From positions 62,001 to 126,000 of the forward strand of contig JAFXFC010000052.1 in the NCBI GenBank assembly GCA_017513525.1: 64,000 bases of DNA, given 5' to 3'. The translations under genes were made by a program, and so were the position numbers. The stretch comes from Clostridia bacterium. GTDB taxonomy: Bacteria > Bacillota > Clostridia > Oscillospirales > Acutalibacteraceae. Numbering within the stretch: position 1 is the stretch's first letter; each line of letters begins with the position of its first letter. The notes under the pieces are model-generated. The model ran no database searches and was not told where the DNA came from. It saw only the letters and a program-made list of their open reading frames with translations. This document shows, one piece after another, positions 10,074-17,946 of this stretch.

Positions 10074-10082
10074 ATGAATAAT

Positions 10083-10124
10083 AAAAGCAGGGAATTGTTT
10101 TTTCGCAACTCCCTGCTTTTTGTT
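10083..10124. terminator. Bidirectional terminator of the dnaJ operon and metG
   Basis: AAAAGCAGGGA (10083-10093) and TCCCTGCTTTT (10110-10120) form a strong stem with A and T runs on both sides, so it works for both convergent transcripts. Confidence 0.9.
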
Positions 10125-10135
10125 TTGCGGTATTA

Positions 10136-11719
10136 TTAGTCAATTTTTTTGAACAGTACCGAAATATTTTCAGTTATTCTGTCATTTGTAATTTCCGTCG
10201 GTTCCCATTTTTGTGAAAGGCAGAGAAGTGAGGCGATTTTTTTTGATGAAAAAGGCAAAAACGGGGACAAGAGAAGTGAAATATTCCCGATAAGATAAAC
10301 GCAGTTTGCGATAGTTTTTTTACAGGCGTTGATGTCGGTTGTTCTTGTAATCCAAGGCTTCCCCTCATCATAATATGCGTTCGAGAAACGGATAAGGGCA
10401 AATATTTCATCGAGTGCATCTCTGAAACAGCCTTTTTCAATTTTTTCTCCCATAGAAAGTAAAGTAAACTGAATTTTTTTGCGGATATCCTCGTCAATTT
10501 CCGTTTTCGGGAGCTCTGAATCAAGGTATTTTTGGCAAAAAACAAGAGTCCGGTTTACAAGGTTGCCCCATGCACCCACAAGCTCCGAATTGGTCTGCGT
10601 CTTAAACTCCCTGAAAGAAAAGTCGGAATCTCTTTTTTCAGGGCCGTTCGCAATGAAAAAATATCTGATTATATCGGGCTCAAAGTCATTTATCAGGTCT
10701 TTTGCCCACACCGCATGATTTTCACTTGTCGATATTTTTCTGCCCTCAAGGGTCATATATTCGCTTGATATTATTTCGTCAGGGAGATGAATATATTCTC
10801 CGTGGGCGAGTAGAAGAGACGGTAAAATGATGGTGTGAAACGGAATATTGTCTTTACCGTGCACATAGTAGTGGCGGCTGTCAGACGAAAAAAGCTCTTT
10901 AAGCGAAGTGCCTCTTTCTTCACAGAGTGCTTCGGCGGCAGACAAATATCCGAGGACATTTTCAGCCCAGATATATATTTTTTTGTTTTCATATCCCGAT
11001 AAGGGAACATCAATGCCCCAGTTGAGATCCCTTGTTATGGCTCTGTCACGAAGTCCCTCGTCAATATAGCGTTTTGTGAAAGCTACGGTATTCTTGCGCC
11101 AATAGGGATGTGAAGAAAGAAATGAAGTCAGATCATTTCTGAACTTTGAAATAAGCAGAAATATCTGTTTTGATTCCTTGAAAATCACCGAAGTGCCGCA
11201 TTCCGAGCATTTTGTATTCAGAAGAATGTCGGGTTCAAGTATTTCTCCGCAGTTGTCACATCCGTCACCTCGTGCCGAACTGCCGCAACGAGGACAAATG
11301 CCGGTTGCCTGCCTGTCGGTAAGAATTTTTTGACAAGTAGGGCAGTATGCCTGATTTACGGTTCGTTCTTCGGTATATTTGCCCGAATACAGCTTTTTGT
11401 GAAATGCCGTTACAAATTCTCTGTGATTTTCGCAGGAGGTTTTTGAATAATTGTCATAAGAAAAGCCGAGTGCTGAAAATACCTCACAAAATTCTTTGTG
11501 ATAATGCTCACTTATCTTTTCAGGAGTTGTGTTTTCTCGGCTTGCCCTTATTGTAATGGGTGTGCCGTAGCAGTCAGAGCCCGATACATAAAAGACTCTG
11601 TCGCCTTTGAGACGGTGATAGCGGGCAAGAATATCACCGGGCAGTAATGCGGCAATGTGACCTATGTGCAAAGAACCGTTCGCATAGGGCCACGCACCGC
11701 CGATAAGAATATTTTTCAT
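10136..11719 (-). CDS. metG: Methionine--tRNA ligase, short form
   Basis: A 527-residue class I synthetase that charges tRNA-Met. HIGH is LHIGH (residues 17-21); the connective insert carries a two-knuckle zinc region (CPTC, CPRC, CDNC, CSEC; residues ~126-177) as in the E. coli-like form; the KMSKS loop reads KISTS within EGRKISTSENH, an atypical but tolerated variant. There is no C-terminal EMAP/Trbp111-type tRNA-binding domain, which many bacterial MetRS have. A typical clostridial genome carries another, longer metG elsewhere, so this may be a second, regulated copy; the window cannot show that. Expression is controlled by the T-box leader upstream. Confidence 0.92.
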   Translation of the reverse strand: MKNILIGGAWPYANGSLHIGHIAALLPGDILARYHRLKGDRVFYVSGSDCYGTPITIRASRENTTPEKISEHYHKEFCEVFSALGFSYDNYSKTSCENHREFVTAFHKKLYSGKYTEERTVNQAYCPTCQKILTDRQATGICPRCGSSARGDGCDNCGEILEPDILLNTKCSECGTSVIFKESKQIFLLISKFRNDLTSFLSSHPYWRKNTVAFTKRYIDEGLRDRAITRDLNWGIDVPLSGYENKKIYIWAENVLGYLSAAEALCEERGTSLKELFSSDSRHYYVHGKDNIPFHTIILPSLLLAHGEYIHLPDEIISSEYMTLEGRKISTSENHAVWAKDLINDFEPDIIRYFFIANGPEKRDSDFSFREFKTQTNSELVGAWGNLVNRTLVFCQKYLDSELPKTEIDEDIRKKIQFTLLSMGEKIEKGCFRDALDEIFALIRFSNAYYDEGKPWITRTTDINACKKTIANCVYLIGNISLLLSPFLPFSSKKIASLLCLSQKWEPTEITNDRITENISVLFKKID

Positions 11720-11762
11720 AAATTTTCCTCATTTCTTAAGATTAGTAACACTTAAAAGATAA

Positions 11763-11810
11763 TAAAAAAAACGCTCTCACCCCCTGATAAAATACCAAGG
11801 GACGAGAGCG
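11763..11810 (-). terminator. Regulated terminator of the metG T-box
   Basis: Arms CGCTCTC and GAGAGCG with further pairing between CCCTTGG and CAGGGGG-type segments, followed by eight T on the minus strand. It is the OFF structure of the riboswitch. Confidence 0.9.
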
Positions 11811-12060
11811 AAAAAACTCACGCGTTACCACCCTAATTCGCTTGTCTCTCACGACGGCAAGCCTTATCAAGTTCGGACAGGAAATGATCTGTCGAAACTC
11901 TATCGCTGTTACGGGCGCTCCCGGCGCAGCCTAACCAAAAAAGCTCGGTGCGCAGCTCGAAGACCATGTTCGGCAATCTCCGCTTTACCCATTCACAGCA
12001 CACCCGAAAGGGTGATGGGATTCTCTGAAAAGCCTCAAATGCTTACTCTTTCTCGTCATT
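11763..12060 (-). promoter_or_regulatory. T-box riboswitch leader of metG (AUG specifier)
   Basis: Read on the minus strand, the T-box core AGGGTGGTAACGCG lies at 11834-11821 and can pair with uncharged tRNA and build the antiterminator. Upstream is a stem I region with the AGTA motif near 12045 and a specifier loop reading GAAC-ATG-G, so the specifier codon is ATG (11967-11965), matching methionine. The competing terminator is a long hairpin (11810-11772) with T-run at 11770-11763. When tRNA-Met is uncharged the leader reads through into metG. Confidence 0.95.
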
Positions 12061-12072
12061 GCTGTTAAACGT

Positions 12073-12101
12073 ACTATAACAGATATTTTTATGAAAATCA
12101 A
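12073..12101 (-). promoter_or_regulatory. Promoter of the metG T-box transcript
   Basis: Minus strand -35 TTGATT (12101-12096), 17-base spacer, -10 TATAGT (12078-12073), just upstream of the leader. Confidence 0.75.
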
Positions 12102-12128
12102 CCGCAAAAATAAAAAATCATATAGCCG

Positions 12129-13013
12129 TTAATCGAATTTATACGAATTTTCTTCAAAGAACTCCTTATAAACCTTTACGCACGAAAGGTCGGTCCATTT
12201 TTTCTGTTCTACGGGGACACAGTCGATATCATAGATTTTTGCCCCTTTGAGGGAGAGTAAAAACGGGGAGTGAGTAGAGATTATAAACTGACAGCCGTGG
12301 TGTCGGACTGAGTCTTCCAAAAAATATTTGAGTTCAAGCTGATTGGAGGGGGAGAGACTGTTTTCGGGCTCGTCAAGTATATACAAAGCATTGTCGTGAA
12401 TGGCATCAACAAAGAGAGACAGCGCACTTTCCCCGTTGGAGCGTTCTGTGACATTTCTGATAAGCCTTGAACGGATAAACTGAGACTGACTGATTTTTCT
12501 GTTTCTCGAATCCATGATTCTTTTCCAACGGTCATAATCATCGATTCCGTGTAGGTTAGTGTCAGCATTTTCGCTGTTGTTTTCAATCCATTCATTAAGA
12601 AGTGATTGCCGCTTTGTGTCAATTCCGTCATTAATTCTTCTGATATCAAGCACTCTCTCAAAAACATCGTCACTGGTCAGAACTGCGCTGTCGGGTGAAA
12701 TATCACCGTCGAGAGAGTAACGGCAAAGGGCTGCAAAATCGTCAAAAAATTCGCTTCTGTTAAAGGGTGAATTTCGTTTGATGTTCAGCTTTTCGGAAAT
12801 GACATTGAGAATCGTGCTCTTGCCGCTGCCGTTGTTTCCGCAAAATATCGTGATGTCACTGAAATCGAATTTTTGGGGCAATTCTCTTCCGTGAAACATT
12901 CCGAAGGGATACCTTGTGGTATAGCAGGTTCTGAGATTCTTGCCCGATGGGGCACTCAAAAAATCTGTTTCTTCCTCCGATGACGGAAAACTGAATGAAG
13001 ATAAATAAATCAT
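12129..13013 (-). CDS. Stand-alone AAA/ABC-type ATPase
   Basis: A 294-residue cytoplasmic ATPase of the AAA_21/SMC-like, transporter-free type. Walker A is GNNGSGKST (about residue 60), the signature-like segment is SNGESALSLF, Walker B is LYILDEPENSLSP, and the switch His is in IISTHSPFLLS. The family is known from overcoming lysogenization-type nucleases and from stand-alone DNA- or stress-related ATPases, but no partner nuclease is adjacent here, so the role is open. Ribosome site AAAGGT precedes ATG 13013. Confidence 0.85.
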   Translation of the reverse strand: MIYLSSFSFPSSEEETDFLSAPSGKNLRTCYTTRYPFGMFHGRELPQKFDFSDITIFCGNNGSGKSTILNVISEKLNIKRNSPFNRSEFFDDFAALCRYSLDGDISPDSAVLTSDDVFERVLDIRRINDGIDTKRQSLLNEWIENNSENADTNLHGIDDYDRWKRIMDSRNRKISQSQFIRSRLIRNVTERSNGESALSLFVDAIHDNALYILDEPENSLSPSNQLELKYFLEDSVRHHGCQFIISTHSPFLLSLKGAKIYDIDCVPVEQKKWTDLSCVKVYKEFFEENSYKFD

Positions 13014-13203
13014 ATATATTGTACCTTTCCGAATTTTGATCTGAATTTATATTAGCAGAACAAAAGTCCCTTGAATGGTACATTGCGGCATAATGTTTTG
13101 AATTTTTTTGTAAAATATTTAAATTTAACTGAAAGGTAGAGTGAAATTTGAGAATTTATCCCTTTGAAAGTAAACTTCGGAGTTTTTAAAAGAAAGGGAA
13201 ATA

Positions 13204-13392
13204 TTAAATCTCTTTCGGGTCAATGCCAAGCTTAGTGCATATCGTCATTATTATATCGAAAGATGCACCGCCTATATCCCGTGACAGTAAGGTCATAAGT
13301 GTGCTGTAGGGAATATTGACTTCTAAAGCAAACTGCCTGAGACTTTTATATTTATCAAGAATAAGATTACGAAGCTTTTGTTCTCTTTTCAT
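13204..13392 (-). CDS. Small XRE-type helix-turn-helix protein
   Basis: Only 62 residues, essentially one Cro/CI-type HTH: SLRQFALEVNIPYSTLMTLLSRD is the scaffold and recognition helix pair, followed by the ICTKLGIDPKEI end helix typical of phage-type and antitoxin-type regulators. Its ATG overlaps the stop of the DeoR gene by 4 bases (ATGA), so the two are co-translated. Small HTH proteins of this form bind DNA as dimers; the target is unknown. Confidence 0.8.
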   Translation of the reverse strand: MKREQKLRNLILDKYKSLRQFALEVNIPYSTLMTLLSRDIGGASFDIIMTICTKLGIDPKEI

Positions 13393-14165
13393 TTTGGCTT
13401 ATTGACGACAACGATTTCAATTTTCTTGCTCTCTATTGCAGTAAGCTGTTCTTCGGTGCAATCCCAATCGGTTATTACCGCATCAAATTCTTCGGTATCA
13501 CAAACCTTGATGAAGGAAGCAATACCGATTTTTGAGCTTGGCATCAAAAGATATTTTCTTCTGCTGTTTTTTATAACGGTGCGCTGAAATGCAGCTGTTT
13601 CATCCGTTCCGTTTGAAAGTCCGAATTCTGCCGTAAAACCTGAACCTGTAATAAAGCAAGTATCAAAATGCATGCGGCTGATAAACTCATTTGCCATACT
13701 GTCTACAACTGAACCGCTTTTTCGCATCCTGCCGCCTGCAACAAAAACTTCAATATTGTCAAAAGCACGAAGCTCCTTTGCTATATCAACAGAATTTACG
13801 ACCAATGTAAAAGGTATGTCCTTCGGCAGGTATGAAAGCATTATATAACCGAGAGAACCGCTTGTAAGATAAACGGTATCATTTTTTTCTATTTTTCCTG
13901 CAGCAAAACGAGCAATTTCTCTATAATTATCATGAATCTCCATATCAACAAAATTTCTGTTGACAGGGGGCATAATTCTAATCTTCTGAAGAGAAACCGC
14001 ACCGCCGTGCGTTCTTTTGCAAAGTCCTTTTTGTTCAAGCAGCCGAAGATCCCGACGGGCAGATTCATCTGATATCCCGTATTTTTGTGTTATTTCTGAA
14101 ACGGTAATTTTCCCGTTTTCTTTGATAATTTCAGATATTTCCTGATGCCGTTCTTCTATAAACAT
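13389..14165 (-). CDS. DeoR-family transcriptional regulator
   Basis: A 258-residue repressor. The N-terminal winged HTH (ERHQEISEIIKENGKITVSEI, SDESARRDLRLLEQKGLCKRTHGGA) has the DeoR signature; the rest is the sugar-phosphate-sensing DeoRC domain (NDTVYLTSGSLGY, NSVDIAKEL, FVAGGRMRKSG, FDTCFITGSGF). ATG 14163-14165 is chosen because AGAGGTG lies just upstream; the open frame extends further but without a ribosome site. It is co-translated with the 62-residue HTH gene. No sugar gene is adjacent, so the regulated pathway is unclear. Confidence 0.88.
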   Translation of the reverse strand: MFIEERHQEISEIIKENGKITVSEITQKYGISDESARRDLRLLEQKGLCKRTHGGAVSLQKIRIMPPVNRNFVDMEIHDNYREIARFAAGKIEKNDTVYLTSGSLGYIMLSYLPKDIPFTLVVNSVDIAKELRAFDNIEVFVAGGRMRKSGSVVDSMANEFISRMHFDTCFITGSGFTAEFGLSNGTDETAAFQRTVIKNSRRKYLLMPSSKIGIASFIKVCDTEEFDAVITDWDCTEEQLTAIESKKIEIVVVNKPK

Positions 14166-14195
14166 ATTAACACCTCTTGTTTTTATAAAACAGTT

Positions 14196-14243
14196 TATCG
14201 AATCCGATAGATTTATAATACAATACATTCGGAAATAAATCAA
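14196..14243 (-). promoter_or_regulatory. Promoter and candidate operator of deoR-type gene
   Basis: Minus strand -35 TTGATT (14243-14238), 17 bases, -10 TATTAT (14220-14215). Just downstream lies the inverted repeat TATCG-AATC-CGATA (14196-14209), placed as an autoregulatory operator would be. Confidence 0.55.
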
Positions 14244-14300
14244 CACTTTCGGTAATCGGATTTGAGTATATTTTTTATTCACTCTTATAAATAATGAATC

Positions 14301-14329
14301 TTTACACTCCCGCTTTTCGGTGTTATATT
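14301..14329 (+). promoter_or_regulatory. Promoter of the GNAT gene
   Basis: TTTACA (14301-14306), 17-base spacer, TATATT (14324-14329), divergent to the DeoR promoter. Confidence 0.55.
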
Positions 14330-14368
14330 GTAGATAGAAAGCTGTGATGATTTATGGAGGAAAATATT

Positions 14369-14830
14369 ATGATATTTAAGCTTATAGATAAATCATGTTA
14401 TGAAAAAATAGCTCCATTGAGCCTTAAGCTGGCAGAACTTCACGCAGCACAAAGACCTGATTTGTTTCAAGAAACTAAAATAATGAGCAAAAAAGAATTT
14501 ATTAAACGCATAAAGCTAAAAGGTTTTCTCGGAATTGCCGCGTATAAAAATGATATGTTGTGTGCTTACTGTTTTTGCAGAATCAAACACTTTAAGTCAA
14601 AACAGAATCCCGATACAGCTTCTCTTTGGATAGATGAAATTTTTGTCAAAGAGGAATACAGAAGAAACGGTGTCGGTACAGCTTTGTTTGAAGAAATAAA
14701 GAGAATTGCAAAAGAAAAAGACTGTGCGATTATAGAATTTGATGTCTGGGAACTGAACGATGCGGCTAAAAAGTTTTATGATGAATTAGGCTGCAAAACA
14801 CAAAGAACACTCAAAGAATATAAATTGTAA
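14369..14830 (+). CDS. GNAT-family N-acetyltransferase
   Basis: A 153-residue acetyltransferase. The acetyl-CoA loop is clear (IDEIFVKEEYRRNGVGTALFEEIKRIA, R/QxxGxG/A-type), followed by FDVWELNDAAKKFYDELGC, the motif B half of the fold. Substrate unknown; the family covers small molecules and protein N-termini. Start ATG 14369 chosen over ATG 14354 because GGAGG (14356-14360) lies between them. It is divergently transcribed from the DeoR gene. Confidence 0.85.
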   Translation: MIFKLIDKSCYEKIAPLSLKLAELHAAQRPDLFQETKIMSKKEFIKRIKLKGFLGIAAYKNDMLCAYCFCRIKHFKSKQNPDTASLWIDEIFVKEEYRRNGVGTALFEEIKRIAKEKDCAIIEFDVWELNDAAKKFYDELGCKTQRTLKEYKL

Positions 14831-14957
14831 GCAGTTGTTTTTTTGTTGAAAATTTTGTATGGAACTGCAATGATAAAAAAACTTGCCGTAAAAACAAACA
14901 CAAATGCTAGTTTTTGTTTAAACTGCATATTGACGGCATCCAATTTTTATGTAATAC
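14831..14957. other. Gene-free spacer before the repeat array
   Basis: Contains no open frame. It holds a weak stem (TGCCGT near 14884 with ACGGCA near 14933, and A-rich/T-rich inner arms) that could end the GNAT transcript, and at its right end the promoter of the repeat array. Confidence 0.4.
14930..14957 (+). promoter_or_regulatory. Candidate promoter reading into the repeat array
   Basis: TTGACG (14930-14935), 16-base spacer, TAATAC (14952-14957). The first palindrome of the array begins at the very next base, so a protein bound there would cover the start site and block transcription. Confidence 0.55.
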
Positions 14958-15394
14958 TATACCTAGACAGTCTAGGTATATCGACAATCTAGGCATGGGG
15001 AAAAGATGAAGCGTTCCGAGTAGGGACATAAATTGAATGTGACTGAGAGTTATACATGACACAGTTTAGAGAGCAGAGCATATTTTTTTAACAGTGATAC
15101 CTAGACAGTCTAGGTATGGGAAAAAGATGAAGCGTTCCGAGTAGGGACATAAATTGAATGTTGCTGAGAGTTACACATAACACGGTTTAGAAGGCAGAGC
15201 ATATTTTTTTAACAGTGATACCTAGACAGTCTAGGTATATCGGCAGTCTAGGTATGGGGGAAAAGATGAAGCGTTCCGAGTAGGGATATAAAGTGAAAGT
15301 GGCTGAGAGTTATACATGACACAGTTTAGAGAGCAGAGCATATTTTTTTAACAGCGATACCTAGACAGTCTAGGTATATCGACAAGCTAGGTAT
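14958..15394 (+). repeat. Tandem array: four palindromic operators separated by three ~95-bp repeat bodies
   Basis: The palindrome ATACCTAGAC-A-GTCTAGGTAT occurs perfectly at 14959-14979, 15097-15117, 15218-15238 and 15357-15377. The first, third and fourth are followed by an extra half-site (GACAATCTAGGCAT 14983-14996; GGCAGTCTAGGTAT 15242-15255; GACAAGCTAGGTAT 15381-15394), so the period is 138, 121 and 139 bases. Between them lie three nearly identical bodies starting AAAAGATGAAGCGTTCCG and ending CATATTTTTTTAACAG. Such palindromes ahead of padR suggest binding sites for PadR. The bodies are not explained: each has a minimal five-codon frame, ATG AAG CGT TCC GAG TAG. Confidence 0.9.
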
Positions 15395-15544
15395 CATATA
15401 ATTGATTTTCGGTTAAGATATGGATTAAATCAGACCGGATCTTTTGAGCAAGTTTTAGATTTTTGTGGTTTTTCTTGTGTATCGGTAATTTTCAATTTTT
15501 GGAAATTATTTTTGATATAAATATATAAAAAGGAGTTTTGTAAA
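15395..15544. other. AT-rich leader of padR
   Basis: Between the last operator and padR. A TATAAT (15397-15402) sits 3 bases after the last half-site but lacks a good -35; the ribosome site AAGGAG (15531-15536) serves padR. No other feature seen. Confidence 0.4.
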
Positions 15545-15892
15545 ATGAGTTTAAAAAAAGATATTTCACGAAATAATATGTCGCTTATGGTTTTATCTGT
15601 GCTTGAGAAGGAGGATCTTTACGGTTATCAGATGATCTATTATCTTGAGAGCCTGTCCTCCGGAGTATTCAAGTTTAACGAGGGTACACTTTATCCCATT
15701 CTTCATGCACTTGAAAAAGACGGCTGTGTTACTTCTTATTGGAATGTTATTGAGGATTCCCGTCCCAGAAAGTATTATCATATAACGGATACGGGGATAA
15801 AACTTCTTAAAGAATCAAAAAAGGAATGGGAGGAATACGTCGGAGCCGTCAACGCAGTGCTTTGCGGGGGTGTTCTGAATGCGTACACCTAA
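15545..15892 (+). CDS. PadR-family transcriptional regulator
   Basis: A 115-residue winged-helix repressor of the short PadR subfamily (PadR-s2 like). The DNA-binding part reads LSVLEKEDLYGYQMIYYLE...FNEGTLYPILHALEKDGCV, then the wing DSRPRKYYHITDTG, a family hallmark. It is followed at a 14-base overlap by a HAAS-domain membrane protein, the standard PadR-DUF1700 arrangement, in which PadR controls its own operon. The four palindromes upstream are the probable binding sites. Ligands of this subfamily are unknown; related regulators sense membrane-active drugs or envelope stress. Confidence 0.93.
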   Translation: MSLKKDISRNNMSLMVLSVLEKEDLYGYQMIYYLESLSSGVFKFNEGTLYPILHALEKDGCVTSYWNVIEDSRPRKYYHITDTGIKLLKESKKEWEEYVGAVNAVLCGGVLNAYT

Positions 15893-17348
15893 TGAAGCTG
15901 AACGGTTTATCCGTGAGTGCTATCCCAAGGGACTTCCTTTATATAAGCGAACGGAGCTAAAAAAAGAGCTGCTTTCTCACATACTCGATAAAGCGGATTT
16001 TCTCATGGAAACGGGTAAGAGTGAAGAGGAGAGTATACTTGAGGCTGTAAGGAATATGGGCGACCCGTCAAAAATCCGTCAGTCCTTCGGGAAAATATAC
16101 CGTTTTGAACGCCTTCCTGCCGTAATTGCATTTATTGTTTTATCGGCTATATGTGCTATTGCGTTTTTTACAGGGTTTATACTTTTCTCTGCCGATACTA
16201 CATCCGATTATCCGACAGTTTATCATTATTTTATAAGTGCGGCTTTTGTCGGCAGTATAATTTTTATGTATATATACGGCTATCGGAAGAAAAAAGCATA
16301 TCTTCTTTTATCCGTAACCGTTTATATGTTTATAAATCTTCTGACCTTTCTTTTTTCCAGCGGTATTTTTCAGAGTGTGTCCATAGGAATTATGGTCATG
16401 TTTTGTGCATTATTAAAAATCCCGGAGCGCGTAACAGATACAACTATTATGTTTTCCGATGCCGAGTCTATTGTTGATCTTGCGGCATATCTGACTCTTG
16501 CAATAATGCTCATATTGTTTTTTGCGGGTCTTGTTTCTACCGTAACGGTGTTTACTGAATCCGGAAGAAAGAAATGCCCCAAAAAGATAAGAAAGAAAAA
16601 ACCGCTTATTCTTTATTTTTCTCTGATTTTCTCGCTTGTTATTCTTTCCTCTGTTCTCTTTTATTTTACTGCACAGGAATATTCATTTATGAATAATAAT
16701 ATTATGACCGGCAGTATTTCAAGAATAATTAGTGCAAAAAAAGGCAGAGATGCTTATGAAGAGCTGACTTCCGGAATGAGTGCAACGGATGTCGGAATTA
16801 TTCTGAGAGAATACGGCTTCAGGGAATATGAAAAAAGCGACGGTGCATATTATCTTCCCGACCTTGAACCGGGATATTCTATGCCGGATTCAAAAGTATT
16901 TATTATTGAAGATACCTCCTACACCTACCGTGATCTTTATAATGACACTGTTATTATTCTGAATTTCAAAGATAATAAGCTGAGCTTCAAGCAGGTTTAT
17001 CTTTATAACAACAGAACTTTAGCTCTCGGACTCTGGAGAAATGAGGATACTGCAAAATGCTATGAAAACTATCTCACTCTTAAAGAGGGTGACAGCAGGG
17101 AAGATGTTCTGAAAAAATTTCCCTCTTCCGTGGCATTTCTTGAAACGGCATATTATGATTTTGAAAGCGACACAGAAATATTGAATTTTCATTCAGCATA
17201 TGAAGACAGAAATGATTACTCAATAAATGCCCGTATTTCTCCGAGTTTTTGCTTTGTAGAAGGAAAGCTTATGCTTTCAGAGATAACAGGATACGGTGAA
17301 GATCGGATTTATAATTACAAAGAGCTTGGTCTTAATCTAAAAAAATAA
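15879..17348 (+). CDS. HAAS-domain multi-pass membrane protein
   Basis: A 489-residue protein whose first ~75 residues are a HAAS/DUF1700-type domain (AERFIRECYPKGLPLYKRTELKKELLSHILDKADFL and EAVRNMGDPSKIRQSF). About six transmembrane helices follow between residues 72 and 265, then an extracellular domain of ~220 residues with an acidic, beta-rich sequence and a cluster resembling SmpA/OmlA-type repeats (TSGMSATDVGIILREYGF; LKEGDSREDVLKKFPSS). HAAS domains are thought to transmit between the PadR regulator and the membrane. ATG 15879 is preceded by GGGGGTG and overlaps padR by 14 bases. Confidence 0.8.
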   Translation: MRTPNEAERFIRECYPKGLPLYKRTELKKELLSHILDKADFLMETGKSEEESILEAVRNMGDPSKIRQSFGKIYRFERLPAVIAFIVLSAICAIAFFTGFILFSADTTSDYPTVYHYFISAAFVGSIIFMYIYGYRKKKAYLLLSVTVYMFINLLTFLFSSGIFQSVSIGIMVMFCALLKIPERVTDTTIMFSDAESIVDLAAYLTLAIMLILFFAGLVSTVTVFTESGRKKCPKKIRKKKPLILYFSLIFSLVILSSVLFYFTAQEYSFMNNNIMTGSISRIISAKKGRDAYEELTSGMSATDVGIILREYGFREYEKSDGAYYLPDLEPGYSMPDSKVFIIEDTSYTYRDLYNDTVIILNFKDNKLSFKQVYLYNNRTLALGLWRNEDTAKCYENYLTLKEGDSREDVLKKFPSSVAFLETAYYDFESDTEILNFHSAYEDRNDYSINARISPSFCFVEGKLMLSEITGYGEDRIYNYKELGLNLKK

Positions 17349-17357
17349 GGTGATTTT

Positions 17358-17891
17358 ATGGGAAAAACTAAAAAATCTCAGTTTTTCTTTGGGCTGCTTT
17401 TCGGTATTTTGATGTGGGGCTTCGGTATTCTGTTTACGGGATTTTTACCGACACCGGGGGACGGCATTGAATTTGGCAAGCTAACAGCACTACCGATAAT
17501 TTTCCCTGCTGTTTTGTGGGCAGTTTGTATATTCCTCGGAATTAAGACTGTAAAAAACGAAAAATCGGTTTTCCTTGCTTCTTATATAGCAGTATTGCTG
17601 ATTCCCGCTGTGAGTATGCTTATTACTGTGAGCTTCGAAATAGCAAACATAGAAAGCTTAGATCCTCTTGCTAACTTATTCGCTATTATTGCGATGCCGT
17701 TTATCGGGGCTGTTATTTACGGAGCAGATATTTATATTACGGTACTTGGAATAGATCCGGCTTCAGAGCATAACATTGGCATTTTTTTCTATATTCTTTA
17801 TGTGGTAATTGCCGCAGTGGCACCGATTGCGGGACTTATCGCCGCTAATTTCGCAAAGAAGGCAAAACGGAGTTGTTCAATGAACAGTTGA
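17358..17891 (+). CDS. Multi-pass membrane protein of unknown function
   Basis: A 177-residue protein with about five transmembrane helices (FFFGLLFGILMWGFGILFTGF; LPIIFPAVLWAVCIFLGI; SVFLASYIAVLLIPAVSMLI; NLFAIIAMPFIGAVIYGADIY; IGIFFYILYVVIAAVAPIAGLIAANF), each written here in part. No family motif recognised. It starts 9 bases after the HAAS gene, with AAGGTG as ribosome site, so it belongs to the padR operon and is likely controlled with it. Confidence 0.7.
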   Translation: MGKTKKSQFFFGLLFGILMWGFGILFTGFLPTPGDGIEFGKLTALPIIFPAVLWAVCIFLGIKTVKNEKSVFLASYIAVLLIPAVSMLITVSFEIANIESLDPLANLFAIIAMPFIGAVIYGADIYITVLGIDPASEHNIGIFFYILYVVIAAVAPIAGLIAANFAKKAKRSCSMNS

Positions 17892-17946
17892 ATAGCTTAG
17901 AGATGTATGTTAATATAAAAACAGAAAGCAAAAAAGGAGGTTTTTT

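Noticed and set aside
14958..15394. CRISPR array
   Set aside because: The repeat unit is 121-139 bases with palindromes, spacer-like parts are nearly identical, and there are no cas genes.
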